From Aeromonas simiae (GTDB taxonomy: Bacteria; Pseudomonadota; Gammaproteobacteria; Enterobacterales; Aeromonadaceae), in the NCBI RefSeq assembly GCF_000820125.1, contig NZ_CDBY01000093.1:17889-55877 (forward strand): DNA of 37,989 nucleotides, in the 5' to 3' direction. The notes under the pieces were generated by a model. It searched no databases. It saw only the letters and a list, made by a program, of their open reading frames with translations, and was not told the DNA's origin. Below, in pieces: positions 16,952-25,647 of the stretch. The position numbers and the translations under genes were made by a program. Position 1 is the first letter of the stretch; every line of letters begins with the position of its first letter.

Positions 16952-19900
16952 CTAGTGAAAGTATTCGCGCTGGTAGATGACGCGATCACTGCCACGGCTA
17001 TGACCGAAGATGGCGACCCCTTCCAGCGTGTCAGGGTCGGCCAGCCAGAGCGGTTGATCCGGCTGCTGCGATAAATCGACCCGATAGGGGACCCGCAGCG
17101 GCTGGTTTGGCTCCTCAAGATGCAGCCGGCTCACCCCTGCCACCACCCGGCTGGAGGGCATGCCGGGGGCATTTTGTCCCAGTCCGACAGTCAGACTGCC
17201 GCCCGCAAACCGCAGCGTCTGCGGCGCCTGATAAGATTGCTCCGGGTCGATAAACTCATAGCCGCTCAACGCCAGGCGGGTGCAGTCGTCCAGCTCGTTG
17301 ACCAGCCACTCGCCATGGTAGAACTCCAGCGCTTGCTTCAAGGCCAATGGCTCGCTGTCGACCCCCTGCTCGGTGGCCACCTTGAGGCGGCCATAACGCA
17401 TATCCTGCACCCCGAGCAGGCGGGCGTTGCAGTTGCCCTGCGCCGCACAATCCCCGCTCTGCGCCGCATTCATATCCGGCAGGGCGATAAGGCTGCGCTG
17501 GCCATCATGGTCATCGACCAGCAGCCCGACCGCCAACTGGGAGAGGGGGTTCTCCGGCTGGGCACCGCGCTCAAAGCGCACATGGGGAGAGTCCGCCTCG
17601 AGCCGGGTCACCCCTGCCGTCCAGGTGGGGGAGACCAGCATGGCAAGCCGCTCGGAACGCGCCACCCCATCCAGGGCATTGGCCGCCACCATGCGCACCT
17701 CACCTTTTGCAAAGTCGCCGCGATAGTTGAGGGTGGTGTTCTGCTTGTGATTGCGGGCCGACACCTCATAGGTGGCGAAGAAAGGCTGCCCCATGTAGGT
17801 GAAGCTATGGCAAACCGGGGTAATGGAGCCATTGCTCAAGGCAAAGTCCAGCGGAACGAAGCGGCCGATGGGCTCGCTCTTGGCCGCCGGTATGGTGTAA
17901 CCGAAATAGCCGAGCGCAGGCGGCGTCACCGTCATGCGCAGCACCCCGACCTCATCGACCGACTGGTTGATGGTGTTGAGGCTGGCGCTGGCGCTCTGGT
18001 GATCGTAATGGGTGACTCCCACGGCTCCGTTCACCCCATCGGCCGGGGCCACCACTTCACTGCCCAGCGCCATCCCCGGCAAGACGAAGTTCGGGGTGGT
18101 GCCATTGCCACTACAGAGATCGGCATCATGATCCGACTCCCATGCCATCCCCTGCACGCTTAGGGAGAAGGTTTCCCCCGTCTTGCGAAACACGGGGCAA
18201 CTTGCATCCCCGGCAGGGCAATTACCCTCGTTGGCACGCAGGCAGAGCCCCACCGGGCGGGAGACAAACTGATCCGCCCCCGTCATCACCAACCCGGCGC
18301 TCTCCCCACTGCCCTCGTGGCGGGCATTGAGCTGCATCTTGCCCGCATCCGGGTAGTTGACCGTCAGGGTCACCTCCCCTTGGGCATCGAAGGCCAGCTC
18401 AGTGGGGGCGGCCGCCCCCTGGCTAGTGGCGACGGCACGGCCATTGACCGTCACCTTGCTGCCAAATGTATTGCCATTCGGGTCTATGTAGTCGCTCCAG
18501 AAGCTGACGGGCTTGCTCACATTGGCAAAGCCCGGCACACACTGCTGGCTCACATCATCTTTCTTCACCGCCTTCATCAGCACCTGTTGCGGCTTGTTGG
18601 CCACGGTGTCTTGCACATCAAACACGAAGCCGCTGTCGGCAAAGCTCAGGTCGCAAGCGGCAAGGCTGGGGGTGCCACCGGCGGCCCGGCACAGGGTGGC
18701 GGACTCGGCGTGCAGAGTAGAGCTGGCCACCCCTATGGTCAGCACGCCGGGCTGGTTGCCGCGCAAGGAGGCCAGCGCCGTCCCTGCGGACAAAGCAACA
18801 TCGCCCCCACCACTCCATGCGCCGTTAGAGGCCGGGGTGACCGACAGCTGCGCGCCAATAGGCTCGGTCACCAGCGTCGTACACGCCGGGTCGGCGCAGG
18901 CGCGGATCGTGACGGACTCGGGATTGCAGGTCAGGCCAGCCCCCGAATGATCCAGCTCGAAGTGATGCAGGCTCACCCCTTCCGGCTGGCAGACGCCGGG
19001 CCAGTCACCGCTAAAAGGCACATGAATGATCTTGCTGCCCCAGCCTGACATGCTCACGTTAACTGCCGACACGGCACCGGTCAGCACCGCCTGCCCGCTC
19101 ATGTCCAGGTTGCCCGTTTTCACATAGAGCATGGCGTTGAGCTTGGCGTTGCCACTCAGGGTCGCCTTGCCAAAGCCATACATCAGCAAGCGATTGGCCG
19201 CCCCCCCAGCGTTGACACTCATCTGCTCGCGCAGGGCAATGTCCCCGTTCACATAGACCCGGGCAGGGCTCTTCTCATCCACCAGCACACTCAAGTTGCC
19301 GTTGCTGATGTTGAGCTTGTTAATCCAGTGCTCCCCACCAGAGAGAGAGAGCGTCACCGGATGCGTGCCACTGAGGCTGAGCTGATTCAGATAGTGCGCC
19401 AGCACGTAACCGTTCACTTCGGCTCCATCCTGCATGGTCATGCTTTGGTAGAGCTTGAGCTGCAAGTGAGCAGGCGCTCCCCCGCTGGCATCGATCCCGG
19501 ATTGGTTCGCCATGCTCAAGGCATAGATATCCAGCTGGGCCGTGGCGGCATTGCCATCATCGACGAAAGCGATCCGGCTATTGTTTTGCATCGTCAGGGT
19601 ACGAATCGCCCACTGGCCGTTGGCCAGGGTGATCTCACTTTGCGCCCCCAGCGTCAGGCTGCTCAACGAATGGGGTTGAAAGCGGGCCGCCACCAGCTGA
19701 TCGGCCTTGTTCACCGTCACCCCCAGGGTGTCATGGACGGTAATCGCCAAGTTGGAGAGGGTCGCCCCCTCACTGAGGGTGACACGGTTGGCGTGCAGCA
19801 TGCCCGTCCCCAGCAGCTTGCTCGAGTCTTGCATGGTCAGGGTCTTGACGAACACGTTGGCACCATTGAAGTCCAACGTTGCCCCGCCAGCGAGAGAGAG

Positions 19901-20434
19901 GGTCTGGAAGTAGTAATTCTTGCCGCTCACCAGCGTGGCCTGACAGCTCCAGCCAGACCAGTTCCCGGAGCCATAGTTGCCGGGATTGAGCTTCACCACG
20001 CCGTTACAGGCCACATCACTGCCGCTGCTGTAGCTGGGAAAATCTTGAGTAGCGGCCGGGAAATCATTGGGGTCTGTCTTGAAGGTCAACGAAGCCAGCG
20101 GGGTGGCCAGCGCCCCGGTGATCCCGCAATCGGATTGCCAGGTGCCGTTCACATACTGGCCCCCTGCGCTCCCCTCTTGGGTCGAACAGCCTGACATGCC
20201 ACCAAAAGAGCCGCTCAGAAACGGGTAGTCGGCAGGCTGAGTCGCCCCGACGATCAAGGCGCCATCGGTCATGGTGAGCCGACCGGGTGCGGCATGGCTT
20301 TGCACCGGATAGTCAAAGGTGGCATTGCACATGCCCGCCCCATGGGCAGGAGCCACGATGGCTGCGGCCACCAGCAGCGCTATGCCAGGAGGAATAAAAG
20401 CCACTCGCTCTCTCTTTGATGCAGTTGCACGCAT
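16952..20434 (-). CDS. mshQ: MshQ, large secreted MSHA-associated protein (intact copy)
   Basis: The 1160-residue protein has an N-terminal signal peptide (hydrophobic core IALLVAAAIVAPAHGA). A beta-solenoid-like region of short repeats follows at about residues 180-470, recognisable by recurring LTMQDSS, LTMQNNSR, LSMANQSG and MTMQDGAE units. From about 486 (LHHFELDHSGAGLTCNPE) runs a long Cys-containing DUF6701-type region to the end. MshQ is encoded at the distal end of MSHA clusters; its role is not settled, and a surface or tip adhesin is an inference. Unlike the second copy it has no lectin domain or Pro/Glu linker. It starts 3 bases after the mshP stop. Confidence 0.9.
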   Translation of the reverse strand: MRATASKRERVAFIPPGIALLVAAAIVAPAHGAGMCNATFDYPVQSHAAPGRLTMTDGALIVGATQPADYPFLSGSFGGMSGCSTQEGSAGGQYVNGTWQSDCGITGALATPLASLTFKTDPNDFPAATQDFPSYSSGSDVACNGVVKLNPGNYGSGNWSGWSCQATLVSGKNYYFQTLSLAGGATLDFNGANVFVKTLTMQDSSKLLGTGMLHANRVTLSEGATLSNLAITVHDTLGVTVNKADQLVAARFQPHSLSSLTLGAQSEITLANGQWAIRTLTMQNNSRIAFVDDGNAATAQLDIYALSMANQSGIDASGGAPAHLQLKLYQSMTMQDGAEVNGYVLAHYLNQLSLSGTHPVTLSLSGGEHWINKLNISNGNLSVLVDEKSPARVYVNGDIALREQMSVNAGGAANRLLMYGFGKATLSGNAKLNAMLYVKTGNLDMSGQAVLTGAVSAVNVSMSGWGSKIIHVPFSGDWPGVCQPEGVSLHHFELDHSGAGLTCNPESVTIRACADPACTTLVTEPIGAQLSVTPASNGAWSGGGDVALSAGTALASLRGNQPGVLTIGVASSTLHAESATLCRAAGGTPSLAACDLSFADSGFVFDVQDTVANKPQQVLMKAVKKDDVSQQCVPGFANVSKPVSFWSDYIDPNGNTFGSKVTVNGRAVATSQGAAAPTELAFDAQGEVTLTVNYPDAGKMQLNARHEGSGESAGLVMTGADQFVSRPVGLCLRANEGNCPAGDASCPVFRKTGETFSLSVQGMAWESDHDADLCSGNGTTPNFVLPGMALGSEVVAPADGVNGAVGVTHYDHQSASASLNTINQSVDEVGVLRMTVTPPALGYFGYTIPAAKSEPIGRFVPLDFALSNGSITPVCHSFTYMGQPFFATYEVSARNHKQNTTLNYRGDFAKGEVRMVAANALDGVARSERLAMLVSPTWTAGVTRLEADSPHVRFERGAQPENPLSQLAVGLLVDDHDGQRSLIALPDMNAAQSGDCAAQGNCNARLLGVQDMRYGRLKVATEQGVDSEPLALKQALEFYHGEWLVNELDDCTRLALSGYEFIDPEQSYQAPQTLRFAGGSLTVGLGQNAPGMPSSRVVAGVSRLHLEEPNQPLRVPYRVDLSQQPDQPLWLADPDTLEGVAIFGHSRGSDRVIYQREYFH

Positions 20435-20437
20435 GGG

Positions 20438-20875
20438 TCAGTCACTGTCAAACGCTTCGGCCGTGACACTGCGGCTGACGGCAAAGTCGGGGCTCGCCCC
20501 GCCGCCTTCATCGCCACACTCCCCGGTTCCAATCAGTCGCCATCCCTTGAGGGTGCGACCATTGTGCTCTGCGGTGATGACGTCGCAGCTCAGGCGGGCC
20601 CGGCAATCGACCAGCCCAGCAGCATCGCTTGGCAGGGTCAACGTCAGCGGCTCGCATACCTGCCCTTGCCAATGCCCATTGGGATAAAGACGATAGAGTC
20701 CGGTTTCCAGCGCCCCTTGCGCCGCCATCAGGGCCCGCAGGCCACGGACTTCGACCGTGTACTTTTCACTGCTGTCCCCCAGCAGCCGCCCCAGTGCAGC
20801 CGCCAGCCCCCCCATCACAACAATGACGAAAAGGGCGATCATCAGGGCACTACCACGCGCACGTTTAGGGCACAT
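20438..20875 (-). CDS. mshP: MshP, MSHA biogenesis protein
   Basis: The 145-residue protein has a positively charged start (MCPKRARGSA) and one hydrophobic helix (LMIALFVIVVMGGLAAALG) followed by a PilX-like periplasmic domain with several cysteines (QVCEPL, LVDCRARLSCD, GTGECGD). MshP has this single-helix pilin-like layout but no clear prepilin peptidase site. ATG at 20875 is preferred because it gives this compact N terminus and overlaps the mshO stop by 11 bases; the frame extends upstream to 20917. It is probably a pilus-assembly accessory or minor pilin-like component. Confidence 0.88.
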   Translation of the reverse strand: MCPKRARGSALMIALFVIVVMGGLAAALGRLLGDSSEKYTVEVRGLRALMAAQGALETGLYRLYPNGHWQGQVCEPLTLTLPSDAAGLVDCRARLSCDVITAEHNGRTLKGWRLIGTGECGDEGGGASPDFAVSRSVTAEAFDSD

Positions 20876-21665
20876 TCCACACCGCCATCTTGTGATCCAA
20901 TGAGAGCTGCTCATCATGCTGCTCCAGCTCCAAGCGCAGCCCTACTTCATCATCCACGCCGAACGCCTGCGGGTCCCGGTAGAAATAACCGGCCGCCACC
21001 GAGCCGGCCATGGGCTGGCCCGCGACGCTCGTCCCCAACACTGTGGGGGTGAGATCGCCGATCTCTTCGCGCCGTAACATGCCCCCTTGCAGGCAGTAGC
21101 GCACCTGGGAGCCGGCGAAGAAGACCCGCCGGGCCGGAGAGTCCGACCCGAACCGGTCGTTAACTTGCAGCGAGAGGGCACCGGAAACGCTCTCCTCCAG
21201 CTTAGTGACGGCACTGACACAACGGCCGCTGGCGCAGCCATCCCACAATGAACGGCCATCTTCAGGCACGGGGTAGACGATGGCCCACTCCCCCTTAACG
21301 GGCATGCTCTCTTCGGCGCCGGGCGCCACCATGGTCAAGCGCAGCGCACTTTCCCCTGCAATCTCTTGATTGATGCTCAGGTAACGCCCGGCCGCGGCGA
21401 TAGGCCAAAAGCGCAGACAAGCCCCCCGCTCAACGGCAGCGCCATCGACATCTTCGATACGCACCGAGCCGGGAACGGCATCGCGCACCTCGCGATTGAG
21501 CCGCTCGAGGGAGAAGCGGATATCACTCATCAACTGCTCGCGCACGCTGGCATCACTGTAGATGCGCGTCCCCAGCCCGATAAACTGGCTGCTAAAGGTC
21601 GCCAGCACCCCGAGCAGCAGGATCACCATGACCAATTCAACCAGGGTAAAACCGCGGCGCCCCAT
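20865..21665 (-). CDS. mshO: MshO, MSHA minor pilin
   Basis: The 266-residue protein has a short leader and a prepilin cleavage site, MGRRG/FTLVELVMVILLLGVLA, with Glu at mature position 5. The globular part is a PulJ/GspJ-like pseudopilin domain with a Cys pair (WDGCASGRC). MshO is thought to act in a minor-pilin complex that primes assembly. Its ATG overlaps the mshD stop by one base (TGATG). Confidence 0.94.
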   Translation of the reverse strand: MGRRGFTLVELVMVILLLGVLATFSSQFIGLGTRIYSDASVREQLMSDIRFSLERLNREVRDAVPGSVRIEDVDGAAVERGACLRFWPIAAAGRYLSINQEIAGESALRLTMVAPGAEESMPVKGEWAIVYPVPEDGRSLWDGCASGRCVSAVTKLEESVSGALSLQVNDRFGSDSPARRVFFAGSQVRYCLQGGMLRREEIGDLTPTVLGTSVAGQPMAGSVAAGYFYRDPQAFGVDDEVGLRLELEQHDEQLSLDHKMAVWNVP

Positions 21666-22246
21666 CAGTAATTTCCTCGAAACGCGGTAAAGGCGAGCTC
21701 TTCACCACTCGGCAGTTGCACCGTCAAATCCACTCGCTTGCCGATAGAGCAGGGGTCGGTACAGGTCTGATCCAACCGGCCGGCGCTCAAGTCAACGCCG
21801 CTCACCTTGATCTTCACCGCAAAATGGCGATAGTCGCCCTCTTGAGCACCGCTGCCACTTTGCTGCACCAGCTCATTGGCCGGCATCCATTTACCACCGG
21901 TATCGAAGTCATCCACATCGTTGTAGAGATAGGGAGCGCTCTCACCGCTGTCGGTGTCCGGCCCGTATTCATTGGCTAGGGTGCAGGGGGCATAGGTCGT
22001 CCCCTCGACCGTCTCGCCGCAGCGATAGCGGGCACTGTTATGATCCGAGTTCTGATCGAACGACTTCTGGGTCGCCTCAGCCAGGATGCGCTGGGCCAGC
22101 TGGGCGGCGCGCAGCTGCTGCACCGGGTCGATGGCTTGCGGGGCCAACGCCACCAGCAGACTCAGGATGCCACTCAAGGCGATGGACAACAGCACCATGC
22201 CCACCACCATCTCGATCAGGGTGAACCCCCGCTTAGGGCTGCGCAT
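21665..22246 (-). CDS. mshD: MshD, MSHA minor pilin
   Basis: The 193-residue protein begins MRSPKRG/FTLIEMVVGMVLLSIALSG, a type IV prepilin site. Cysteines in RCGETVEG, APCTLA and TCTDPCSIG suggest disulfides in the periplasmic domain. ATG at 22246 has AAGGA just upstream and gives a short positively charged leader; the frame extending to 22294 lies inside mshC. It overlaps the mshC 3' end by 14 bases. Confidence 0.93.
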   Translation of the reverse strand: MRSPKRGFTLIEMVVGMVLLSIALSGILSLLVALAPQAIDPVQQLRAAQLAQRILAEATQKSFDQNSDHNSARYRCGETVEGTTYAPCTLANEYGPDTDSGESAPYLYNDVDDFDTGGKWMPANELVQQSGSGAQEGDYRHFAVKIKVSGVDLSAGRLDQTCTDPCSIGKRVDLTVQLPSGEELAFTAFRGNY

Positions 22247-22718
22247 GGATATATCCTTCCGATTCGATACGTATCTGGCGCAGCTCGCCGCCACTGCTCA
22301 CCTGCAACTGGCAGCCAGCCTGGCAGGGGGCGCTGGCCGGGCGGCCATGGTCACGGTCAAAACGCAACGAGAAGGTAGATTTGCCTTCTAGGGTGACCGT
22401 CGCGGCTAATGCCAGCATTGAGCCCTGACGGTGTGTCTCATCCCAGCCGGCCATCGGGCCGGGCTCACTGTCACAGGCTCCGCTGAGCAGGCCCAACTGG
22501 CCCGGTTCAACGCGCAACCAGGTACAGCGCCGGGGAGGCTCATTCATGTTGATGGTTTGCAGCAACCGTAACCGGCCCACCACTTCATCACTGGTGGTAC
22601 GGATTTCCGTGCCGCCTGTGCCCAGCCAGTTGGGCGCGGCATAGGCGGCCAGAATCCCGATGATCAGGATCACCAGCACCAATTCCATCAAGGTAAAACC
22701 GTGTGAACGTCTCTGCAT
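22233..22718 (-). CDS. mshC: MshC, MSHA minor pilin
   Basis: The 161-residue protein begins MQRRSHG/FTLMELVLVILIIGILAAYAAP, a type IV prepilin leader and helix with Glu at position 5, followed by a GspH-like domain with PPRRCTWL and PCQAGCQLQVSSGG. The ATG at 22718 has no normal ribosome site: the six bases immediately before it are TCTCCT and beyond that lies the T-tract of a terminator, so its expression appears restrained relative to mshA. Confidence 0.93.
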   Translation of the reverse strand: MQRRSHGFTLMELVLVILIIGILAAYAAPNWLGTGGTEIRTTSDEVVGRLRLLQTINMNEPPRRCTWLRVEPGQLGLLSGACDSEPGPMAGWDETHRQGSMLALAATVTLEGKSTFSLRFDRDHGRPASAPCQAGCQLQVSSGGELRQIRIESEGYIHAQP

Positions 22719-22723
22719 AGGAG

Positions 22724-22746
22724 AAAAAGGGGAGGCAAGCCTCCCC
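22724..22746 (-). terminator. Intrinsic terminator/attenuator between mshA and mshC
   Basis: GGGGAGG (22729-22735) pairs with CCTCCCC (22740-22746) around CAAG, and leftwards is followed by five T (22724-22728). It begins 8 bases after the mshA stop and ends only 5 bases before the mshC ATG. It should release most transcripts after the major pilin, leaving the minor pilins to read-through. Confidence 0.85.
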
Positions 22747-22754
22747 CCTCTGAA

Positions 22755-23219
22755 TTACTTACACTCAAACACGGTCACTTCCGGAGCAGTGCCGGAGCTG
22801 GCCGGTTCGGCATAGCTCACATAGCAGTTCTTATCCTTGATCGCCGTGGCAGCAGAAACACCGTTCGGGAAGATGCCTACGGCGTCGCCGTCAGCACCAA
22901 AAGTCCAGTCCTTGTCGCTCAAGCTAACAACCTTTTGCAGCTCTTGCGCATCAGCCTTCGGATAACCGTATACGGTCGCAACGGTGCTGTCGGCCAGCTT
23001 GACCGAGCCATCGACATTCTTTTCCTGACCCGCGATCACTGCTTTGCTGTAGACCATGGCGGCAGCCGAGTTCAGGGAACCTTCAACCCCCTTCAGGGTG
23101 GCGGTGCGAGCATCGTCTTGCAGGTTCAGGAACTTAGGCGCGGCGGTCACAGCCAGGATACCCAGGATGATGATCACAATGACCAGTTCGATCAGGGTGA
23201 AACCCGATTGCTTCTTCAT
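22755..23219 (-). CDS. mshA: MshA, major pilin of the MSHA type IV pilus
   Basis: The 154-residue prepilin begins MKKQSG/FTLIELVIVIIILGILAVTAAP, with a six-residue leader and Glu5 typical of type IVa pilins, then FLNLQDDARTATLKGVEGSLNSAA, the MSHA-type alpha-1 continuation. Two late Cys (KNCYVSY and the penultimate VFECK) can form the disulfide-bounded loop. It starts 14 bases after the mshB stop with AGAGG upstream and is followed at once by a terminator, as expected for a highly expressed pilin. The pilus mediates surface attachment and biofilm formation. Confidence 0.97.
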   Translation of the reverse strand: MKKQSGFTLIELVIVIIILGILAVTAAPKFLNLQDDARTATLKGVEGSLNSAAAMVYSKAVIAGQEKNVDGSVKLADSTVATVYGYPKADAQELQKVVSLSDKDWTFGADGDAVGIFPNGVSAATAIKDKNCYVSYAEPASSGTAPEVTVFECK

Positions 23220-23233
23220 GAAAAATACCTCTG

Positions 23234-23863
23234 TTAGTTGATGTTGGTAGTGACCTGACCTGAAGCCGGTCGATAGCTAAAACTCATAAACGCATCGGTG
23301 CGTCCCTGAGGATCCTGGTAATGGCCGTCGCTGCCCTTGGCAAGGCTATTCACCAGATAGTAACGGCACACCGAGTCAATCCCGCTGGTTTGCGCCGTTA
23401 CATAATACTTGAGATCATTGCCACTGCCGCTGACCTCACCGAAGGTGGCGGTCGCCTTGGGGGGGTTTTGCAGCAAACCATCCCAAATTTTGAGGCAGCG
23501 AGCGGCAGTCAGACTGCCCGGGTCCACATTCACCACACTATCACCTGCCGTATCCATCGGATAACCCGGCGACATCAGACCATCTTCGATCTGCTCTTTG
23601 GTGGGGGTGGTCAGGTAGAAGCGGGTGCCGTCATAGAGCACGGTGTTGTGCTCCAGCTGCTTGCTGCGACCTTCCGCCTCCCATTGGGCGCGCACCAGCA
23701 TCACCCCAGTGGCGAAACCGCCCGAGACCCCCTCGACACTGGCCTTCTTCGCCTCCTCGGTGACATCGAGAAAACGCGGCAGGGCCGTGGCCGCCAAAAT
23801 ACCGAGGATCACTATGACGATCACCAGTTCGATCAGGGAAAAACCCGTCATCTTGCTCTTCAT
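23234..23863 (-). CDS. mshB: MshB, MSHA pilin-like protein
   Basis: The 209-residue protein begins MKSKMTG/FSLIELVIVIVILGILAATALP and continues FLDVTEEAKKASVEGVSGGFATGV, closely parallel to MshA but longer, with C-terminal Cys residues (AARCLKIW, DSVCRYYLV). MshB is a minor, MshA-like pilin encoded just before it. ATG at 23863 is supported by a GGAGG-type site (GAGGAGGGAGTA) directly upstream; the frame extending to 23902 crosses the repeat region and is not family-like. Confidence 0.93.
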   Translation of the reverse strand: MKSKMTGFSLIELVIVIVILGILAATALPRFLDVTEEAKKASVEGVSGGFATGVMLVRAQWEAEGRSKQLEHNTVLYDGTRFYLTTPTKEQIEDGLMSPGYPMDTAGDSVVNVDPGSLTAARCLKIWDGLLQNPPKATATFGEVSGSGNDLKYYVTAQTSGIDSVCRYYLVNSLAKGSDGHYQDPQGRTDAFMSFSYRPASGQVTTNIN

Positions 23864-23881
23864 TACTCCCTCCTCAGCGGG

Positions 23882-23923
23882 GCCTAACATTTTGCCTAAC
23901 ATTGCTTGAATCGTGCTTGAATC
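23882..23923 (-). repeat. Paired 10-bp direct repeats upstream of mshB
   Basis: On the minus strand GATTCAAGCA occurs twice (23914-23923, 23903-23912; period 11) and is followed by AATGTTAGGC twice (23894-23903, 23882-23891; period 12). The block fills most of the 76-bp mshF-mshB gap and ends about 10 bases before the mshB ribosome site. Helical-turn periodicity suggests tandem protein binding at an internal promoter for mshBA, but an mRNA-level element is possible. Confidence 0.55.
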
Positions 23924-23939
23924 ATGCTGTTGATGCAGC

Positions 23940-24413
23940 TCAGCGACTCACCTCTTCCAATGCCTTCATGGCACCATCTTGCCAGCGGTAGAGCCATCGC
24001 CACTCTCGTAGCTGCAACTCGCATCCATCGCGCTCGAGCCTGGCTTGCACACGGATCGGCTCACCGTCCAGCGCTTCGCGCCCAATCAGCGCTTGCCACA
24101 GCGCACCACAATCTTCCGAAGGTCCCCGCACCTGCTCGACAGCCATCGGCCATCCCTGAGGGGTGAACACCCATAATTTTTCCTCGCGCCAGAGCTGGGT
24201 GGGGTGATTGCTCAATACCCATTCACCGTGCAGCCGCTGCAAGCGCTCGCCAAACTGGCTCACCAGACTCGCCATCGCACTGTGCTGGGCCAGCTTGCGC
24301 TGCTCCAGATGACCACCGACCAGGAAACTGGCGATCGTCACCATGGTGACCAAGGCGATGATCAGGCGATAACCCGACAACCAGGGGCGATCTTGCTCGT
24401 CCTGCCAGCTCAT
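23940..24413 (-). CDS. mshF: MshF, MSHA biogenesis protein
   Basis: The 157-residue protein has a hydrophilic start (MSWQDEQDRPWLSGYR), one membrane helix (LIIALVTMVTIASFLVGG) and a periplasmic domain with Cys in SEDCGALW and RDGCELQL. Position between the platform gene mshG and mshB, and this single-helix layout, fit MshF. Its biochemical role is unknown; it is probably an accessory inner-membrane component. It begins 10 bases after the mshG stop. Confidence 0.85.
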   Translation of the reverse strand: MSWQDEQDRPWLSGYRLIIALVTMVTIASFLVGGHLEQRKLAQHSAMASLVSQFGERLQRLHGEWVLSNHPTQLWREEKLWVFTPQGWPMAVEQVRGPSEDCGALWQALIGREALDGEPIRVQARLERDGCELQLREWRWLYRWQDGAMKALEEVSR

Positions 24414-24423
24414 CGTCGGCTCC

Positions 24424-25644
24424 TTACTGACCGCGCACGACTTTCATCATGTCCCACATGGGCGTGAAGATACCGAGCGCCAGCACCAGCACCATGACTG
24501 CCACTATGCCGATGAGAATCGGTTCAATGCGGGCGGTCAGGCTCTTGAGGTCGTAATCCACCTCTCGCTCGTAATAGAGCGCAACCTCGAGCATCAGCTC
24601 ATCGACCTGCCCCGTCTCTTCACCCACCGCCACCATCTGTAGCACCAGCGGGGTAAAGAGCTGGCTTTGGGTTGCGGTGCGCAGCAGGCTATCGCCGCGC
24701 TCGACGCCGGCACGCATCTCACGGATCCGCGCCGCCATCCAGGCGTTGTCCACCGCATCGGCCACCAGACTCAATGCCGCGTTGAGCGGCACCCCGGAGC
24801 GCAGCATCATGGAGAAGCTCCGGGCAAAGCGCGCCAACAGCGAGCGATCGATGATGCTGCCCACGATCGGTAGCCGCAGCTGCCAGTGATGCCATGCCAA
24901 CTCACCGCGCTGGGTCGAGGTCCAGCTGCGCCAACTGACGATGGCCGCCACCAGCCCCAGCAGTAACAGCCACCAGTAGTGCACAAAGAAATGCGAGGTG
25001 GCGAGCAGGATCCGGGTGGCCAAGGGCAACTCGACGCCAAATTTGGAGAACATGCCGGCGAAGGTCGGGATCACGAAAATATTGAGGATCACCATGGCGA
25101 TCCCGATCGCGATGAAGACAAACATCGGGTAACGCATCGCCGTCTTGATGCGCTTGCGGGTCTCCAGCTCCAACTCGAAGTAGTTGGCCAGCTGCAAGAA
25201 GGAGTCTTCCAGTTGACCGGTATTCTCGCCCACGTGAATGATCGCCACGAAGAGGGAGCCAAAGACCTTGGGATGCCCCTGCATCGCCGCCGAAAGCGGC
25301 TTACCGTTGCTGAGATCTTCGCCTAACTGCAACAAGGCCCGTTTGAGCGGCTTGCTATGGGCAGACTCGGCCAGCCCCGACATGGCACGCAAAATGGGGA
25401 TGCCGGCCCGGGTCAGCGCATACATCTGACGGGTGAACATCACCAGCTCTTCCAGGGTGACCTGGCGCTCGAACAAGAGCGCGAACTGATGCTCTGCGCC
25501 GGGGGCTTTCACGCTGCCAATATTCGTTGGCATGATGCCGCGTTGCAGCAACAGCTCGGCGACCGCCGTTTCATTGGCCGCCTCGATAGTGCCTTCAGCC
25601 GCCTTGCCCTGTGCGTCGCGCCCTTTGTAGCGAAAGTAGGCCAT
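24424..25644 (-). CDS. mshG: MshG, inner-membrane platform protein (GspF/PilC family)
   Basis: The 406-residue protein starts MAYFRYKGRDAQGKAAEGTI and shows the duplicated GspF/T2SF domain: TRQMYALTRAGIPILRAMSGL near residue 70 and FARSFSMMLRSGVPLNAALSL near 270, with membrane helices around 170-190 (FVFIAIGIAMVILNIFVIP), about 215-232 and at the C terminus (ILIGIVAVMVLVLALGIF). It is the membrane platform through which the MshE ATPase drives pilin polymerisation. It starts 3 bases after mshE. Confidence 0.96.
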   Translation of the reverse strand: MAYFRYKGRDAQGKAAEGTIEAANETAVAELLLQRGIMPTNIGSVKAPGAEHQFALLFERQVTLEELVMFTRQMYALTRAGIPILRAMSGLAESAHSKPLKRALLQLGEDLSNGKPLSAAMQGHPKVFGSLFVAIIHVGENTGQLEDSFLQLANYFELELETRKRIKTAMRYPMFVFIAIGIAMVILNIFVIPTFAGMFSKFGVELPLATRILLATSHFFVHYWWLLLLGLVAAIVSWRSWTSTQRGELAWHHWQLRLPIVGSIIDRSLLARFARSFSMMLRSGVPLNAALSLVADAVDNAWMAARIREMRAGVERGDSLLRTATQSQLFTPLVLQMVAVGEETGQVDELMLEVALYYEREVDYDLKSLTARIEPILIGIVAVMVLVLALGIFTPMWDMMKVVRGQ

Positions 25645-25647
25645 CGC

